A DNA stretch of 64,000 nucleotides from Candidatus Marsarchaeota archaeon (lineage in GTDB: Archaea; Micrarchaeota; Micrarchaeia; Micrarchaeales; Micrarchaeaceae), in contig JAMCYM010000003.1 of assembly GCA_023473665.1 (NCBI GenBank), positions 225,993 through 289,992 on the forward strand. Reading direction: 5' to 3'. Shown here piece after piece: positions 15,535-24,305 of the stretch; position 1 is the first letter of the stretch; every line of letters starts with the position of its first letter. The notes below the pieces were generated by a model. The model was not told where the DNA came from. It saw only the letters and a list, made by a program, of their open reading frames with translations, and did not search any database. Position numbers and translations under genes: made by a program.

Positions 15535-16290
15535 TTAAAGCTTGGTGCGTGCTTGAATCTCTCCAATGAAGGCGACCACGGCATTTGCGGTCTCCTCAGC
15601 GCCTAAGAAATGCGGCGTGTGGCCGCCGCCATCTATTATTTTGATGCGGCTGTTGCCTATGCCTTTGGCGAAGACGTCCGCGAAACGCCTGTCTATCGTT
15701 TTGTCGTCAGCACCCCATATGATGAGCGTGGGGGCGTTTATCCTTGATAATATGTTGCTCGTGAGCTGGTCCGTCGTTGCGTTTTCCCCTGCTATGCTCC
15801 TCATCACATACTCCCTGTTGTCGTTCGTCATGATGAGCTTTTTGATCATATCATCGCGCCGTGCCTCGATGTCGCCATTGCTCAGCAGCTCGTCGAACTG
15901 CTCCTCCAGCCCAGCCGCATCCTCAAGTATGAGCGCCTTTATCTCGTAAAGCGAGGCATAGTAAGCGGCTACCCAGCCGCCATAAGAATTGCCCATTATG
16001 CACGCATCGCCGTAATGCGTGGCCTCAAGGAATCCCCTAAGCGCATCAACCTGCACCTTTACCGTGTACTCTATCCTTGGGGCATCTGATTCCCCATGGC
16101 CGAGAAGGTCGAGAAGCGTCACGTCGTAATCTTCTGGCATGAACCCCACAAACCTCTCCCATGCCCTTGTCGTGCCTCCCAGCCCGTGAATCAGCAACAG
16201 CTTAGGGCCGTTGCCTGCGTGGCGGAGCGAATGCAGCATACCTATGCTGGTATTGACGTCCTGCCTGGTAAAATCCTTTGAATAGTCCAT
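15535..16290 (-). CDS. Alpha/beta-hydrolase
   Basis: A 251-residue alpha/beta-hydrolase fold protein with an oxyanion-hole motif LLIHGLGGT, nucleophile elbow GNSYGG (Ser about 105), acid residue in LIIWGADDKTID, and catalytic His in DGGGHTPHFL. The substrate is unknown; esterases, thioesterases and C-C hydrolases share this layout. It starts four bases after the E3 gene and is very probably the last gene of the 2-oxoacid dehydrogenase operon. Fused E2-hydrolase proteins exist in acetoin dehydrogenase systems, which makes a linked role conceivable but unproven. Confidence 0.85.
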   Translation of the reverse strand: MDYSKDFTRQDVNTSIGMLHSLRHAGNGPKLLLIHGLGGTTRAWERFVGFMPEDYDVTLLDLLGHGESDAPRIEYTVKVQVDALRGFLEATHYGDACIMGNSYGGWVAAYYASLYEIKALILEDAAGLEEQFDELLSNGDIEARRDDMIKKLIMTNDNREYVMRSIAGENATTDQLTSNILSRINAPTLIIWGADDKTIDRRFADVFAKGIGNSRIKIIDGGGHTPHFLGAEETANAVVAFIGEIQARTKL

Positions 16291-16294
16291 CGCA

Positions 16295-17662
16295 TCACTT
16301 GCCGTAGAAGAAGTGAACGGGTCTGCCTGCCGCAGCCTCCGCCGCCTCCTGGACAGACTCGCTGAACGTCGGGTGCGGGTGTATTGTTGAGGCTATGTCT
16401 TCCACGGTGGCTCCCATCTCTATGGCCAGCGACGCCTCTGCAATCATGGCGTTGGCATCAGGCGAGACTATCTCAACTCCTTTCACGATCCCGTCCCCAT
16501 CGTATGCGATTTTCACGAACCCTGCAGTTTCGTCGAACGCTATCGCCCTGCCGAGGGCAGTGAGCGGGAACTTCTTGACCGTTATGCCATTGCCTTCCTC
16601 GATGCTGCCTGCTATTGCGATTTCAGGATCGGAGAATATGACTGCAGGTACGACTCTGTTGTCGTACGAGACCTGCATTCCTGCCGCGGCCTCCGCCGCA
16701 ACTACACCCTGCCTCATCGCCTTGTGGGCCAGCATCGGTTCGCCGATGACGTCTCCTATGGCAAAAATATTGCCTTCTGCGGTCCTTAGGTGCGCATCCA
16801 CCCCGACGAAGCCCTTCTGGTCGCGCTCCACCTTGGTGTTGTCAAGGCCTAGGCCGTCAGTATAGGGAACGAGCCCAACTGCCACTACAACAATATCGGA
16901 GTTCAGCATTGTACCGTCGCTGAGCTTCACTGCCGCCCCATCGCGGGAGACTGGTGTCACGGCAGTGCGGACATCTATCCCAAGGCTCGCCATCTTCTTC
17001 TTTACTACTGCGACCGCCTCCTTGTCGAACCTCGACAGTACATCAGACCTGGCTACTATCGATACCTTGGTGCCAAGTTTCGCATAAAGCATGCCTATCT
17101 CGACAGATACGTATCCTGCGCCGATTATCGTCATGCTCTTCGGAACGTAGTCGAGCATAAGCGCCTGCTTGTAATCCAGAACGGTTTTGCCGTCGAACTC
17201 GAAGCCCTTCATAGGTGCGGGCACCGAGCCCGTCGCTATTATCGCGCTCTTGAAGTCCAGCTCTATGCCGGTGCTCAGCTGCAGCTTGCTGTTCGACAGG
17301 AATGTTGCGGTGCCCTTGAACACGTCTATCTGGTTCATCTTGCACAGGTACGCTACGCCATCCTCGAGCTTCTTTGACACCGCCATGCGCCACTCGTACA
17401 TCTTCTTCGCGTCGAGCGTCACATTATCAGCATGGATGCCGAACTTCTCAGAGTTCTTGGCCTCGTAGAATATGTCTGATATGTGTATCAGTGTCTTCGA
17501 GGGTATGCAGGCATAGTTCAGGCAATGCCCTCCCAGCTTCTCCTTCTCCACCAATGCCACGCTTTTTCCAAGCTCTGCAGCGCGGATTGCTGCGACATAG
17601 CCACCCACGCCTCCACCTATTATGGCAATGTCGACGTTCTCCGGGAGTTCACCCATTACCAT
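16295..17662 (-). CDS. lpdA: Dihydrolipoamide dehydrogenase (E3)
   Basis: A 455-residue flavoprotein that reoxidises the dihydrolipoyl group of E2 and passes electrons to NAD+. The FAD-binding Rossmann motif is IAIIGGGVGGYVAAIRAA (about 13-29). The redox disulfide is C47/C52 in GGHCLNYACIPSK, the NAD motif is TIIGAGYVSVEIG, and the His-Glu pair lies in HPHPTFSE (about 428-435). All key residues are present. An ATG at 17656 is an alternative start. It lies 13 bases after E2 in the operon E1alpha-E1beta-E2-E3-hydrolase. Confidence 0.95.
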   Translation of the reverse strand: MVMGELPENVDIAIIGGGVGGYVAAIRAAELGKSVALVEKEKLGGHCLNYACIPSKTLIHISDIFYEAKNSEKFGIHADNVTLDAKKMYEWRMAVSKKLEDGVAYLCKMNQIDVFKGTATFLSNSKLQLSTGIELDFKSAIIATGSVPAPMKGFEFDGKTVLDYKQALMLDYVPKSMTIIGAGYVSVEIGMLYAKLGTKVSIVARSDVLSRFDKEAVAVVKKKMASLGIDVRTAVTPVSRDGAAVKLSDGTMLNSDIVVVAVGLVPYTDGLGLDNTKVERDQKGFVGVDAHLRTAEGNIFAIGDVIGEPMLAHKAMRQGVVAAEAAAGMQVSYDNRVVPAVIFSDPEIAIAGSIEEGNGITVKKFPLTALGRAIAFDETAGFVKIAYDGDGIVKGVEIVSPDANAMIAEASLAIEMGATVEDIASTIHPHPTFSESVQEAAEAAAGRPVHFFYGK

Positions 17663-17675
17663 GCGAGCACCACAA

Positions 17676-18905
17676 TCAAAGCATCTCCAGGAAGTCTGGA
17701 TCCTCTATGTACTTCTTGAAGGCGTTGCCCATCCTGACGGCCTCCGCTCCGTCAACAACCCTGTGGTCGAACGTCAGCGTGAAAGGCAGTATCCTTCCGG
17801 CCTTCACTATGCCATTTTCCACAACGGGCCAATCGCGCACAACGGTCACGCCCAGTATAGCCACGTCAGGGTAGTTTATCATGGGCACTGCAAGGAATCC
17901 GCCGCCCAGGCTGCCAACATTCGTTATGGTGAAGCTGCTGTCGCGCATCTCGTCCAGCGTTATGCTCTGGTCGGTGACCTTCCTGTGCAGCTCTGCTATC
18001 TCGTTGGCGAGCTCAAGTATGCTCTTCTTGTCCGCGTCCTTCACCACCACGACCTTCAGCCCGTCAGGTCCCTCAGCTGCGAGGCCTATGTTGTAATACT
18101 TCTTCACTATTATCTCCAGCTTGTCGCGGTCGTAGCTCGCATTGAAATGAGGATTCTCCTTGAGCGCCTCGACTGTCGCCTTGATTATGAACGGCAGGTA
18201 GGAGAGCTTGACGCCGAACTGCTCCAGCATCTTGCCCTTTTCTTTCTGCATCACGTCAAAGAGGGCATTAGCGTCTGCGATGTCCATATGCGATGCTCTT
18301 GGTATGGTCCATGACGCCTCCATGTTCTTCGCAATCGCCTTGCGCGTCTGGGTCAGCGGCACGCGCTCCACAGTCTCGCCGTGCTGCTCCTCCAGCACTT
18401 CGGAGAACTTGGGCGTAGCGGCTGCCTGCTGCGGTGCGGCGCTAGACTTGGAAGCGAACGCCCTTACATCGTTCTCGAGTATGCGCCCGTGTGGGCCTGT
18501 GCCAGGCACCACATTTATGTCTATTCCGAGCTGCTCCGCCAGCCTGCGCACGGACGGCGCGGCTTCTGCCTCCTTTGCTGCCGGTTTGGCTTGCGTTGCT
18601 GTTGTTGCTGCCTGCGGTTTCTGCGACTGCTGCTGGGCCTGGCCAGGCTTAGCAGCCACGCCTTTGAGTTCCTCAGCTGTGCCTATAATAGCTATGGTGT
18701 CGCCGACATTCACGTCAGTGCCCTCCTTCGCCACCACCTTTACCATGCCGCTGCCAGGCGCCGGGACGTCGACTACTGCCTTGTCGGTCTCCACCTTGAC
18801 TATTGGCTGGTCTTCTTTCACCATTTCGCCGTCCTTGACGAGCCACTTCTGTATATGACCCTCTGTTATTCCTTCTCCAACATCAACGAATTTCAGCTCC
18901 TTCAT
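17676..18905 (-). CDS. Dihydrolipoamide acyltransferase (E2)
   Basis: A 409-residue E2 core subunit. A single N-terminal lipoyl domain (about 1-76) carries the lipoylated Lys42 in ETDKAVVD. An Ala/Gln/Lys-rich linker follows (about 80-115), then a peripheral-subunit-binding domain (about 118-152, VRRLAEQLGIDINVVPGTG) and the catalytic domain, ending in FDHRVVDGAEAV with active-site His381. The sequence does not decide between acetyl and branched-chain acyl transfer. No lipoate-protein ligase or lipoyl synthase gene is in this window, so lipoylation must depend on genes elsewhere. Confidence 0.95.
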   Translation of the reverse strand: MKELKFVDVGEGITEGHIQKWLVKDGEMVKEDQPIVKVETDKAVVDVPAPGSGMVKVVAKEGTDVNVGDTIAIIGTAEELKGVAAKPGQAQQQSQKPQAATTATQAKPAAKEAEAAPSVRRLAEQLGIDINVVPGTGPHGRILENDVRAFASKSSAAPQQAAATPKFSEVLEEQHGETVERVPLTQTRKAIAKNMEASWTIPRASHMDIADANALFDVMQKEKGKMLEQFGVKLSYLPFIIKATVEALKENPHFNASYDRDKLEIIVKKYYNIGLAAEGPDGLKVVVVKDADKKSILELANEIAELHRKVTDQSITLDEMRDSSFTITNVGSLGGGFLAVPMINYPDVAILGVTVVRDWPVVENGIVKAGRILPFTLTFDHRVVDGAEAVRMGNAFKKYIEDPDFLEML

Positions 18906-18913
18906 TGGAACAC

Positions 18914-19879
18914 CTACATCGACAGCAGCTTGTCTATTGCATTGCCTATCCTGGTCTCGTTCGGCAGGTAATATTGTTCATAGCCGGGGAATGGATAAGG
19001 GAAGCTTGGGGCCGCGACCCTCATTATCGGTGCATCCAGATCGTACATGGCCTTCTCGGCTATCCTTGCCGATACCTCTGCGCCCACCCCGAAGCTCGTC
19101 GGCGCCTCGTGCACGATGAGCACCCTTCCAGTCTTCTTAGCGCCTTCGAGAACCGTCTTCTCGTCGAGCGGGTTTATCGTCCTAAGGTCTATGACCTGCG
19201 CCGACACCTTCTTCTTCTCCACCACATCGTTTACCAGGCTAGCCATCGTGCCATAAGTTATTATCGTCACGTCATCGCCCTCTTTGAGAATGCTTGCTTT
19301 TCCTATCGGCACCTCGTACATCGCATCGGGCACCTCCTGCTTGAAGAGCCTGTATAGCTTCGTCGGCTCCAGGAACAGCACCGGATCGTTGAGATGCGCG
19401 GCAGCTATGAAAAGCCCCTTGGCGTCGTAAGGCGTGGATGGCTCGACGACTATTATGCCTCCCGGATGCGCGAAGAATGCCTCGGGACTCTCAGAATGGT
19501 GCTCCAGCGTGCGCACCCCTCCGCTTACCGGGGTCCTTATGATCATAGGCAGGCTCATCGCAGAGCGCGTCCTGCTCCTGTACCTTGCGGCATGGTTGAC
19601 CAGCTGGCTGAATGACAGGTACATGAAGCCCGCGAACTGCAGCTCCGGCACCGGGTGCATGCCTGCCAGCGCCATCCCTATGGCAGTTCCGACTATGCCC
19701 GATTCTGCTAGAGGCGTGTCTATGACCCTGTCTGCGCCGTACTTGTCGAAGAGTCCATCGGTGACCCTGAACACCCCACCGTCCTTGCCTATGTCCTCAC
19801 CGAGAAGCACCATGTCCTGATTTTCCTGCATGCAGAGGTCCATTGCGCTGTTAAGCGCGCCTATCATATTAGTGTTCAT
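18914..19879 (-). CDS. 2-oxoacid dehydrogenase E1 beta subunit
   Basis: A 321-residue transketolase-like beta subunit that forms the alpha2beta2 E1 heterotetramer with the preceding gene product. Recognisable parts are the N-terminal MDLCMQENQDMVLLGEDIGKD with the conserved Glu near the thiamine ring, MPELQFAGFMY-like PVPELQFAGFMYLSF near 79, and HHSESPEAFFAHPGG. It lies nine bases after E1alpha and eight before E2. Archaea of the Thermoplasma type have comparable complexes that act on branched-chain 2-oxoacids and pyruvate; substrate choice here is not resolved. Confidence 0.93.
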   Translation of the reverse strand: MNTNMIGALNSAMDLCMQENQDMVLLGEDIGKDGGVFRVTDGLFDKYGADRVIDTPLAESGIVGTAIGMALAGMHPVPELQFAGFMYLSFSQLVNHAARYRSRTRSAMSLPMIIRTPVSGGVRTLEHHSESPEAFFAHPGGIIVVEPSTPYDAKGLFIAAAHLNDPVLFLEPTKLYRLFKQEVPDAMYEVPIGKASILKEGDDVTIITYGTMASLVNDVVEKKKVSAQVIDLRTINPLDEKTVLEGAKKTGRVLIVHEAPTSFGVGAEVSARIAEKAMYDLDAPIMRVAAPSFPYPFPGYEQYYLPNETRIGNAIDKLLSM

Positions 19880-19888
19880 GCGATCGCT

Positions 19889-20959
19889 TCAACCCTGCCA
19901 GAAGCCTGCGCTTATGGCCTCGTCCTCCTCGCCCTTGAGCACATCAGGCATGAAGCTGTAAACGTTCTCGAACATGCTCCTGGGGTCGGGCTTGAACTGC
20001 TCTGCCTTCTCCACTGCCTCGTCTATGAGCTTCAGCTGCTCGTCCTGCATCTTGCCTTCCATGCTGTCGTTCCAGAGCCTCTTGCCCTCTAGATATTTCC
20101 TGACGCGCGCGATCGGATCCTTCGCCTTCCATGCTTCGACATCAGCGTCAGGCCTGTACTTCGTCGGGTCGTCGGCCGTCGTGTGCATGCTCATCCTGTA
20201 CGTCACAGCCTCTATGAGCGTCGGCCCTGTCGCGGTGTCGCTTATCGCGTCGCTCGTGGCCTTGTACATGGCAATTACGTCATTGCCATCCACTTGCATG
20301 CATTTTATGCCTGCGGCGATGCCCTTCTGCGCGAGCGTCTGTGCCGCCGACTGCTTCGACCTGGGCACCGATATGGCCCACTGGTTGTTCTCTATGATAA
20401 TGACAAGCGGCAGCTTGAAGACGCCAGCGAAGTTTATGCTCTCGTAGAAGTCGCCCTCTGACGTGCCGCCGTCGCCGACGTACGCTATCGTAGCAGATCC
20501 GGTCTTCCTGTACTTCTGCGCGTACGCCATCCCAACGCTGTGCGGCAGCTGCGTGCTCACAGGCACCGCCACCGGCAGGCCGTTCACGCTCTTCGGCACC
20601 GCATTCCCCTCCTCGAAGCCTCGCCAGTAAACGAAGAAATCCTCGAGCGGCAGCCCTCTCACAAGATAAACTGCATGCTGCCTGAAGTTCGGCACAAAGA
20701 TGTCGTTCTGGCGCATAGCCGATGCGCTGCCCACCTGGACGGCCTCCTCGCCTATCAGCGGTGCATACGTTACAGCCCTCCCCTGCCTCTGCAAGCTGAG
20801 CGTCTTCGCGTCAAGGGCCCTTGCGAAGCTCATCTTCCTGTACATGTCCAGTATCTTGTCGTCAGTGAGTTCCTTGGGCATCAGGCTGGCGTCTATAGCG
20901 CCGCTCTCATCCATTACCTGCATGTAACTTATAGAACCGTTGTAGACCTCCTTCAGCAT
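19889..20959 (-). CDS. 2-oxoacid dehydrogenase E1 alpha subunit
   Basis: A 356-residue thiamine diphosphate subunit. The ThDP/Mg motif is YVGDGGTSEGDFYESINF, continuing to IIIENNQWAISVP (about residues 163-200). RMSMHTTADDPTKYR is the conserved phosphorylation-loop region of E1alpha proteins. It decarboxylates the 2-oxoacid and transfers the acyl group to lipoyl-E2. The ATG at 20959 is chosen over the overlapping GTG at 20962. It is the first gene of the operon, with an AT-rich promoter region upstream (around 20990-21000). Confidence 0.94.
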   Translation of the reverse strand: MLKEVYNGSISYMQVMDESGAIDASLMPKELTDDKILDMYRKMSFARALDAKTLSLQRQGRAVTYAPLIGEEAVQVGSASAMRQNDIFVPNFRQHAVYLVRGLPLEDFFVYWRGFEEGNAVPKSVNGLPVAVPVSTQLPHSVGMAYAQKYRKTGSATIAYVGDGGTSEGDFYESINFAGVFKLPLVIIIENNQWAISVPRSKQSAAQTLAQKGIAAGIKCMQVDGNDVIAMYKATSDAISDTATGPTLIEAVTYRMSMHTTADDPTKYRPDADVEAWKAKDPIARVRKYLEGKRLWNDSMEGKMQDEQLKLIDEAVEKAEQFKPDPRSMFENVYSFMPDVLKGEEDEAISAGFWQG

Positions 20960-21125
20960 CACATCGCCAGATTTCCGTATATCTCTGCAATCTTATTTTA
21001 ATGTTTCCGCAACGCGAAGGAATATATGGTGCTACCTTTTGTTAAGTACCATTTGGCATGCCCGCTAAGTTTCCTGGCCGATGCACAAAAGAATTATAAA
21101 TGGAGTTGCAGCCAATTAGAGGTGT

Positions 21126-21419
21126 ATGGTCGATTTTCAGAAGGTTGATGCCACGCTGCTCGAGCGCATCTGCTCAGACGCAAAGCTCACTCTGGACGAC
21201 TCAGAAAAGGAGAGGTTCGTCACCGAGATGTCGGAGATACTCGCGGCATTCAGGTCGATAGGCGAAGCCGAAACGGAGGGCGTGCGGCCGGCCTATCACC
21301 CCACTGCGGTAGAGAATGTCTGGCGTGACGATGCCCCGGCAAGGAAAAGAAAGATTGACATAAAGAAAAACACAGATGCGCTGGAAGGCGGCTATATAGT
21401 GGGTCCAAAACTAGTATGA
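21126..21419 (+). CDS. gatC: Asp-tRNA(Asn)/Glu-tRNA(Gln) amidotransferase subunit C
   Basis: A 97-residue GatC, the small helical subunit that wraps around GatA and GatB and stabilises the complex. Family features are the N-terminal helix (ATLLERICSDAKLTLDDSEKER), the EMSEILAAFRSIGEAETEGV segment, and VWRDDAPARKRKIDIKKNTD near the C-terminus. GAGGTGT lies immediately upstream of the ATG, and ATTATAAAT (21094-21102) is a probable TATA box. It is the first gene of gatC-gatA-gatB-tRNA-Asn-aspS. Confidence 0.88.
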   Translation: MVDFQKVDATLLERICSDAKLTLDDSEKERFVTEMSEILAAFRSIGEAETEGVRPAYHPTAVENVWRDDAPARKRKIDIKKNTDALEGGYIVGPKLV

Positions 21420-21435
21420 CAAGGCGGTTCTATTA

Positions 21436-22824
21436 ATAGACGTAAAGACATTTCTGGAGGACGTCAGGGCGGGTCGTGTCGACCTTGAGGACTTTGCGGC
21501 AAAAGTCAAGGAAAGCGCCAAATCTATACAGGAAATATATTCTCCTTTCATAACGATAAATCCCTCATTTGGCATGCAGCGTAAAAGCGGCGGCGCTTTA
21601 TCCTATCTCCCTGTCTCTGTGAAGGACTGCATATGCACAGAGGGGCTCAGGACCACTGCAGGCTCGAGGATTCTCGACAGTTACGTGCCTACCTATGATG
21701 CGACTGCGGTATCAAAGGCCAAGGCCGCCGGCGGATTGATACTTGGGAAGACGGCACAGGATGAATTCGGGTTTGGTACGTTCTCAGACACATGCGCGTA
21801 TTCAGTGCCAAAGAACCCTCTAGATCCCGAAAGGACCTGCGGGGGCAGCAGCGGTGGTGCAGGATGCCTGACCGCAGCGGCAGACTTCCCGCACATAGCG
21901 ATAGCAGAATCTACAGGCGGCAGCATAACTGCACCGGCAGCGTTCACCGGCACAGTCGGGCTGACCCCTACCTACGGGCGCGTATCCAGGTATGGCCTTA
22001 TAGACTATTCCAACAGCATGGACAAGATCGGAGTGATAGCAAGGGAGGTGTACGACTCTGCGCTGATGCTCTCCGTGCTATCAGGCCATGATCCTCTAGA
22101 CTCGACGAGTCACAAGGCCGGACCTGAGGACTTTACACGGCACGTAGGCAAGAGCATAAAGGGGATCAAGATAGGAATCCCAAAGGAATACTTTGAAGGC
22201 GTGGACGGAAAGATCTCAAAGCCTGTGTACGACGCGATACATAAGCTCGAAGCAATTGGCGCCGAGCTGGTCGACGTAAGCCTTCCGTACACGAGGTACG
22301 CGATTTCCGCATATTACATAATAGCGATGGGCGAAGCCTCGACAAACCTGGCAAGGTACTGCGGGATGCGATATGGAGCCCATGACGAAATAGCTGGCGA
22401 GTTCTCTGAATATTTCTCGAAAATACGTTCGAAGGGCTTCGGCGAAGAAGCCAAGCGCAGGATAATACTCGGAACGTACGTGCGCGCGGCCGGTTTCAGG
22501 GATGCATATTACACCAAGGCGCTGAAGGTCCGCGCCCTACTTATACGGGAATTCAAGGAGGCATTCTCAAAAATCGACACGCTTGCAACGCCCTCAATGC
22601 CTATATTGCCGCCGAGGTTCGACGAGATAAGCGCTATGTCGCCCCTCGAGAAGTACAACATGGACAAGATGACGACCGCGCCTAACCTGTGCGGCTTCCC
22701 GACGATATCTGTGCCCGCCGGCAAGGTCGACGGGCTTCCTGTCGGCATGCAGCTGATTGCCGATCATTTCCAGGAGGGCAGGCTTATAAGCGCCGCCTCG
22801 GCGCTGGAAGGTGGTTATGATTAG
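21436..22824 (+). CDS. gatA: Asp-tRNA(Asn)/Glu-tRNA(Gln) amidotransferase subunit A, probable non-AUG start
   Basis: GatA is the amidase that hydrolyses Gln and feeds ammonia to GatB. The amidase signature is present: Lys in LPVSVKDCICTEG, the Ser pair in CGGSSGGAGCLTAA, and ESTGGSITAPAAFTGTVGL. The first in-frame ATG (21574) would remove the conserved N-terminal helix. The frame is open back to 21415 with no ATG, GTG or TTG and encodes a good GatA N-terminus (IDVKTFLEDVRAGRVDLEDF). The ATA at 21436 stands where the Met is expected, with AAGGCGG upstream. Alternatively, one base is missing near 21420, since an ATG overlapping the gatC stop (21416) would reach this frame after a one-base shift. 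The function is certain; the start is not. Confidence 0.85.
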   Translation: MDVKTFLEDVRAGRVDLEDFAAKVKESAKSIQEIYSPFITINPSFGMQRKSGGALSYLPVSVKDCICTEGLRTTAGSRILDSYVPTYDATAVSKAKAAGGLILGKTAQDEFGFGTFSDTCAYSVPKNPLDPERTCGGSSGGAGCLTAAADFPHIAIAESTGGSITAPAAFTGTVGLTPTYGRVSRYGLIDYSNSMDKIGVIAREVYDSALMLSVLSGHDPLDSTSHKAGPEDFTRHVGKSIKGIKIGIPKEYFEGVDGKISKPVYDAIHKLEAIGAELVDVSLPYTRYAISAYYIIAMGEASTNLARYCGMRYGAHDEIAGEFSEYFSKIRSKGFGEEAKRRIILGTYVRAAGFRDAYYTKALKVRALLIREFKEAFSKIDTLATPSMPILPPRFDEISAMSPLEKYNMDKMTTAPNLCGFPTISVPAGKVDGLPVGMQLIADHFQEGRLISAASALEGGYD

Positions 22825-24229
22825 GGTAATGATAGGGCTGGAGGTGCACTGCCAGCTCAATACCGAGAGCAAGCTCTTCTGCCAGTGCGAGGCATACCTC
22901 AGCGATGCAAAGCCCAACGAATCGACATGCGAGGTCTGCCTTGGCTATCCAGGGGCCAAGCCGGTGCTGAACAAGAGGGCCGTGGACCACGTGATAAGCA
23001 TTGGCCTCGCCCTTGGCTGTGCGATAAACAGCGAGACATACTTCTCAAGGAAGACATACTTCTACCCTGACATGCCGAAGAACTTCCAGATAACGCAGTA
23101 CGAGGTTCCTATAGCTATGGGCGGCAAGATTGACGTGAACGGCTCGGCAATAAGGATACGCCGCGTGCACCTCGAGGAGGATCCGGCAAGGATAATATAC
23201 GCGAACGGTAACCTCGAGACCACGAGCTACGTCTTGGTGGACTACAACAGGGCAGGCGTTCCATTGGCCGAGATAGTGACAGAGCCCGACATCAAGAGCC
23301 CGAGAGAGGCGCGCGCTTTCCTAGACAAGCTGTCTACGATTCTGGACTACCTGAAGGTCTACGACCAGGCGAGGGGCGCATCAATAAGAGTGGACGCCAA
23401 CATATCGATAGAAGGGGGCGAACGCGCTGAGATAAAGAATATTACTGGCTTCGAGAGCGTCGAGAAGGCACTGAACTACGAGATAGTCAGGCAGCAGAAC
23501 CTGCTCAGGTTGGGCAGGAAGATAGAACGCGAGACCAGGCACTTCGACGAGATAGCTAAGACAACAAGCCCCCTAAGGAAGAAGGAGTTCGAAGAGGATT
23601 ACGGCTACATATTCGATCCGGACCTGCCGGTCCTTGGCCTGTCAGAGGAGTGGATTGCAGGCATAAGGGGCAGCATGCCCGAGCTGCCTGACAGCATGGT
23701 GGAAAGGCTGGCAAGGGATTACAGCATAAGCAGGTACGATGCGAAGGTGATAGTCTACACCGGCAGCGACTTCGCAGCATTCTTTGAGGAAACGTGCAGG
23801 TTGCACGGCAAGCCACTCGCCGTATCAAGGTGGATGACGAACTACCTGCTCAAGAGCCTGAACTGGAGATCCGAGCGCATATCGCAATCTAAGGTGAGGC
23901 CGGACACGTTTGCCGAGCTCCTCGGCCTGATGGACAGGGGCAGCATAGGCGAGAGATACGCTAAGGAGCTGATAAAGGAATACGTCGATACAGGTGCAAG
24001 CCCCTCAGAGCTGGCAAGGAGCGCAGGGGAGCCGCTTACGCCTGAAGAGCTGGAGAGAACTGTTAAAAATGTGGTAAGCGAGAATTCCACGGCGGCGGCC
24101 GAGCTGCGGGAAGGCAAAGAGGCGGCTATGCAGTACCTGATAGGGCTCGTGCTGAGCAAGACGAAGAAACGGGGAGACCCGAGGGAGATAGCAAAATTGA
24201 TAAGAAATGCGCTGGGAATGCCTCTGTAG
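22817..24229 (+). CDS. gatB: Asp-tRNA(Asn)/Glu-tRNA(Gln) amidotransferase subunit B
   Basis: A 470-residue GatB, the subunit that binds the misacylated tRNA, activates its side chain with ATP and amidates it. Signatures are MIGLEVHCQLNTESKLFC, CEVCLGYPGAKPVLN, YFYPDMPKNFQITQYEVP, and the C-terminal helical and YqeY-like tail (about 330-470), which contacts the tRNA elbow. The ATG at 22817 overlaps the gatA stop by eight bases; a GTG at 22811 is in frame. Its TAG stop lies ten bases inside the tRNA-Asn gene, so the tRNA must be cut from the messenger or transcribed separately. Confidence 0.94.
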   Translation: MIRVMIGLEVHCQLNTESKLFCQCEAYLSDAKPNESTCEVCLGYPGAKPVLNKRAVDHVISIGLALGCAINSETYFSRKTYFYPDMPKNFQITQYEVPIAMGGKIDVNGSAIRIRRVHLEEDPARIIYANGNLETTSYVLVDYNRAGVPLAEIVTEPDIKSPREARAFLDKLSTILDYLKVYDQARGASIRVDANISIEGGERAEIKNITGFESVEKALNYEIVRQQNLLRLGRKIERETRHFDEIAKTTSPLRKKEFEEDYGYIFDPDLPVLGLSEEWIAGIRGSMPELPDSMVERLARDYSISRYDAKVIVYTGSDFAAFFEETCRLHGKPLAVSRWMTNYLLKSLNWRSERISQSKVRPDTFAELLGLMDRGSIGERYAKELIKEYVDTGASPSELARSAGEPLTPEELERTVKNVVSENSTAAAELREGKEAAMQYLIGLVLSKTKKRGDPREIAKLIRNALGMPL

Positions 24230-24292
24230 CTCAGTAGGTAGAGCGACTGGCTGTTAACCAGTAGGTCGTAGGTTCGAGTCCTACCGGAGGCG
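24220..24292 (+). tRNA. tRNA-Asn(GTT)
   Basis: The acceptor GCCTCTG pairs with CGGAGGC (one G-T pair), and the discriminator is G. The anticodon stem ACTGG/CCAGT encloses the loop CTGTTAA, so the anticodon is GTT. The T-arm has GGTTCGAGTCC. Its first ten bases overlap the end of gatB, and aspS starts 14 bases after it. The tRNA amidated by GatCAB thus sits between the amidotransferase and AspRS genes. Confidence 0.95.
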
Positions 24293-24305
24293 TAATGGTG
24301 TATGT

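Noticed and set aside
14768..20959. Bacterial contamination as the source of the 2-oxoacid dehydrogenase operon
   Set aside because: Composition and gene packing match the neighbours, archaeal genes lie on both sides, and such complexes are known from other archaea. Ancient transfer remains possible.
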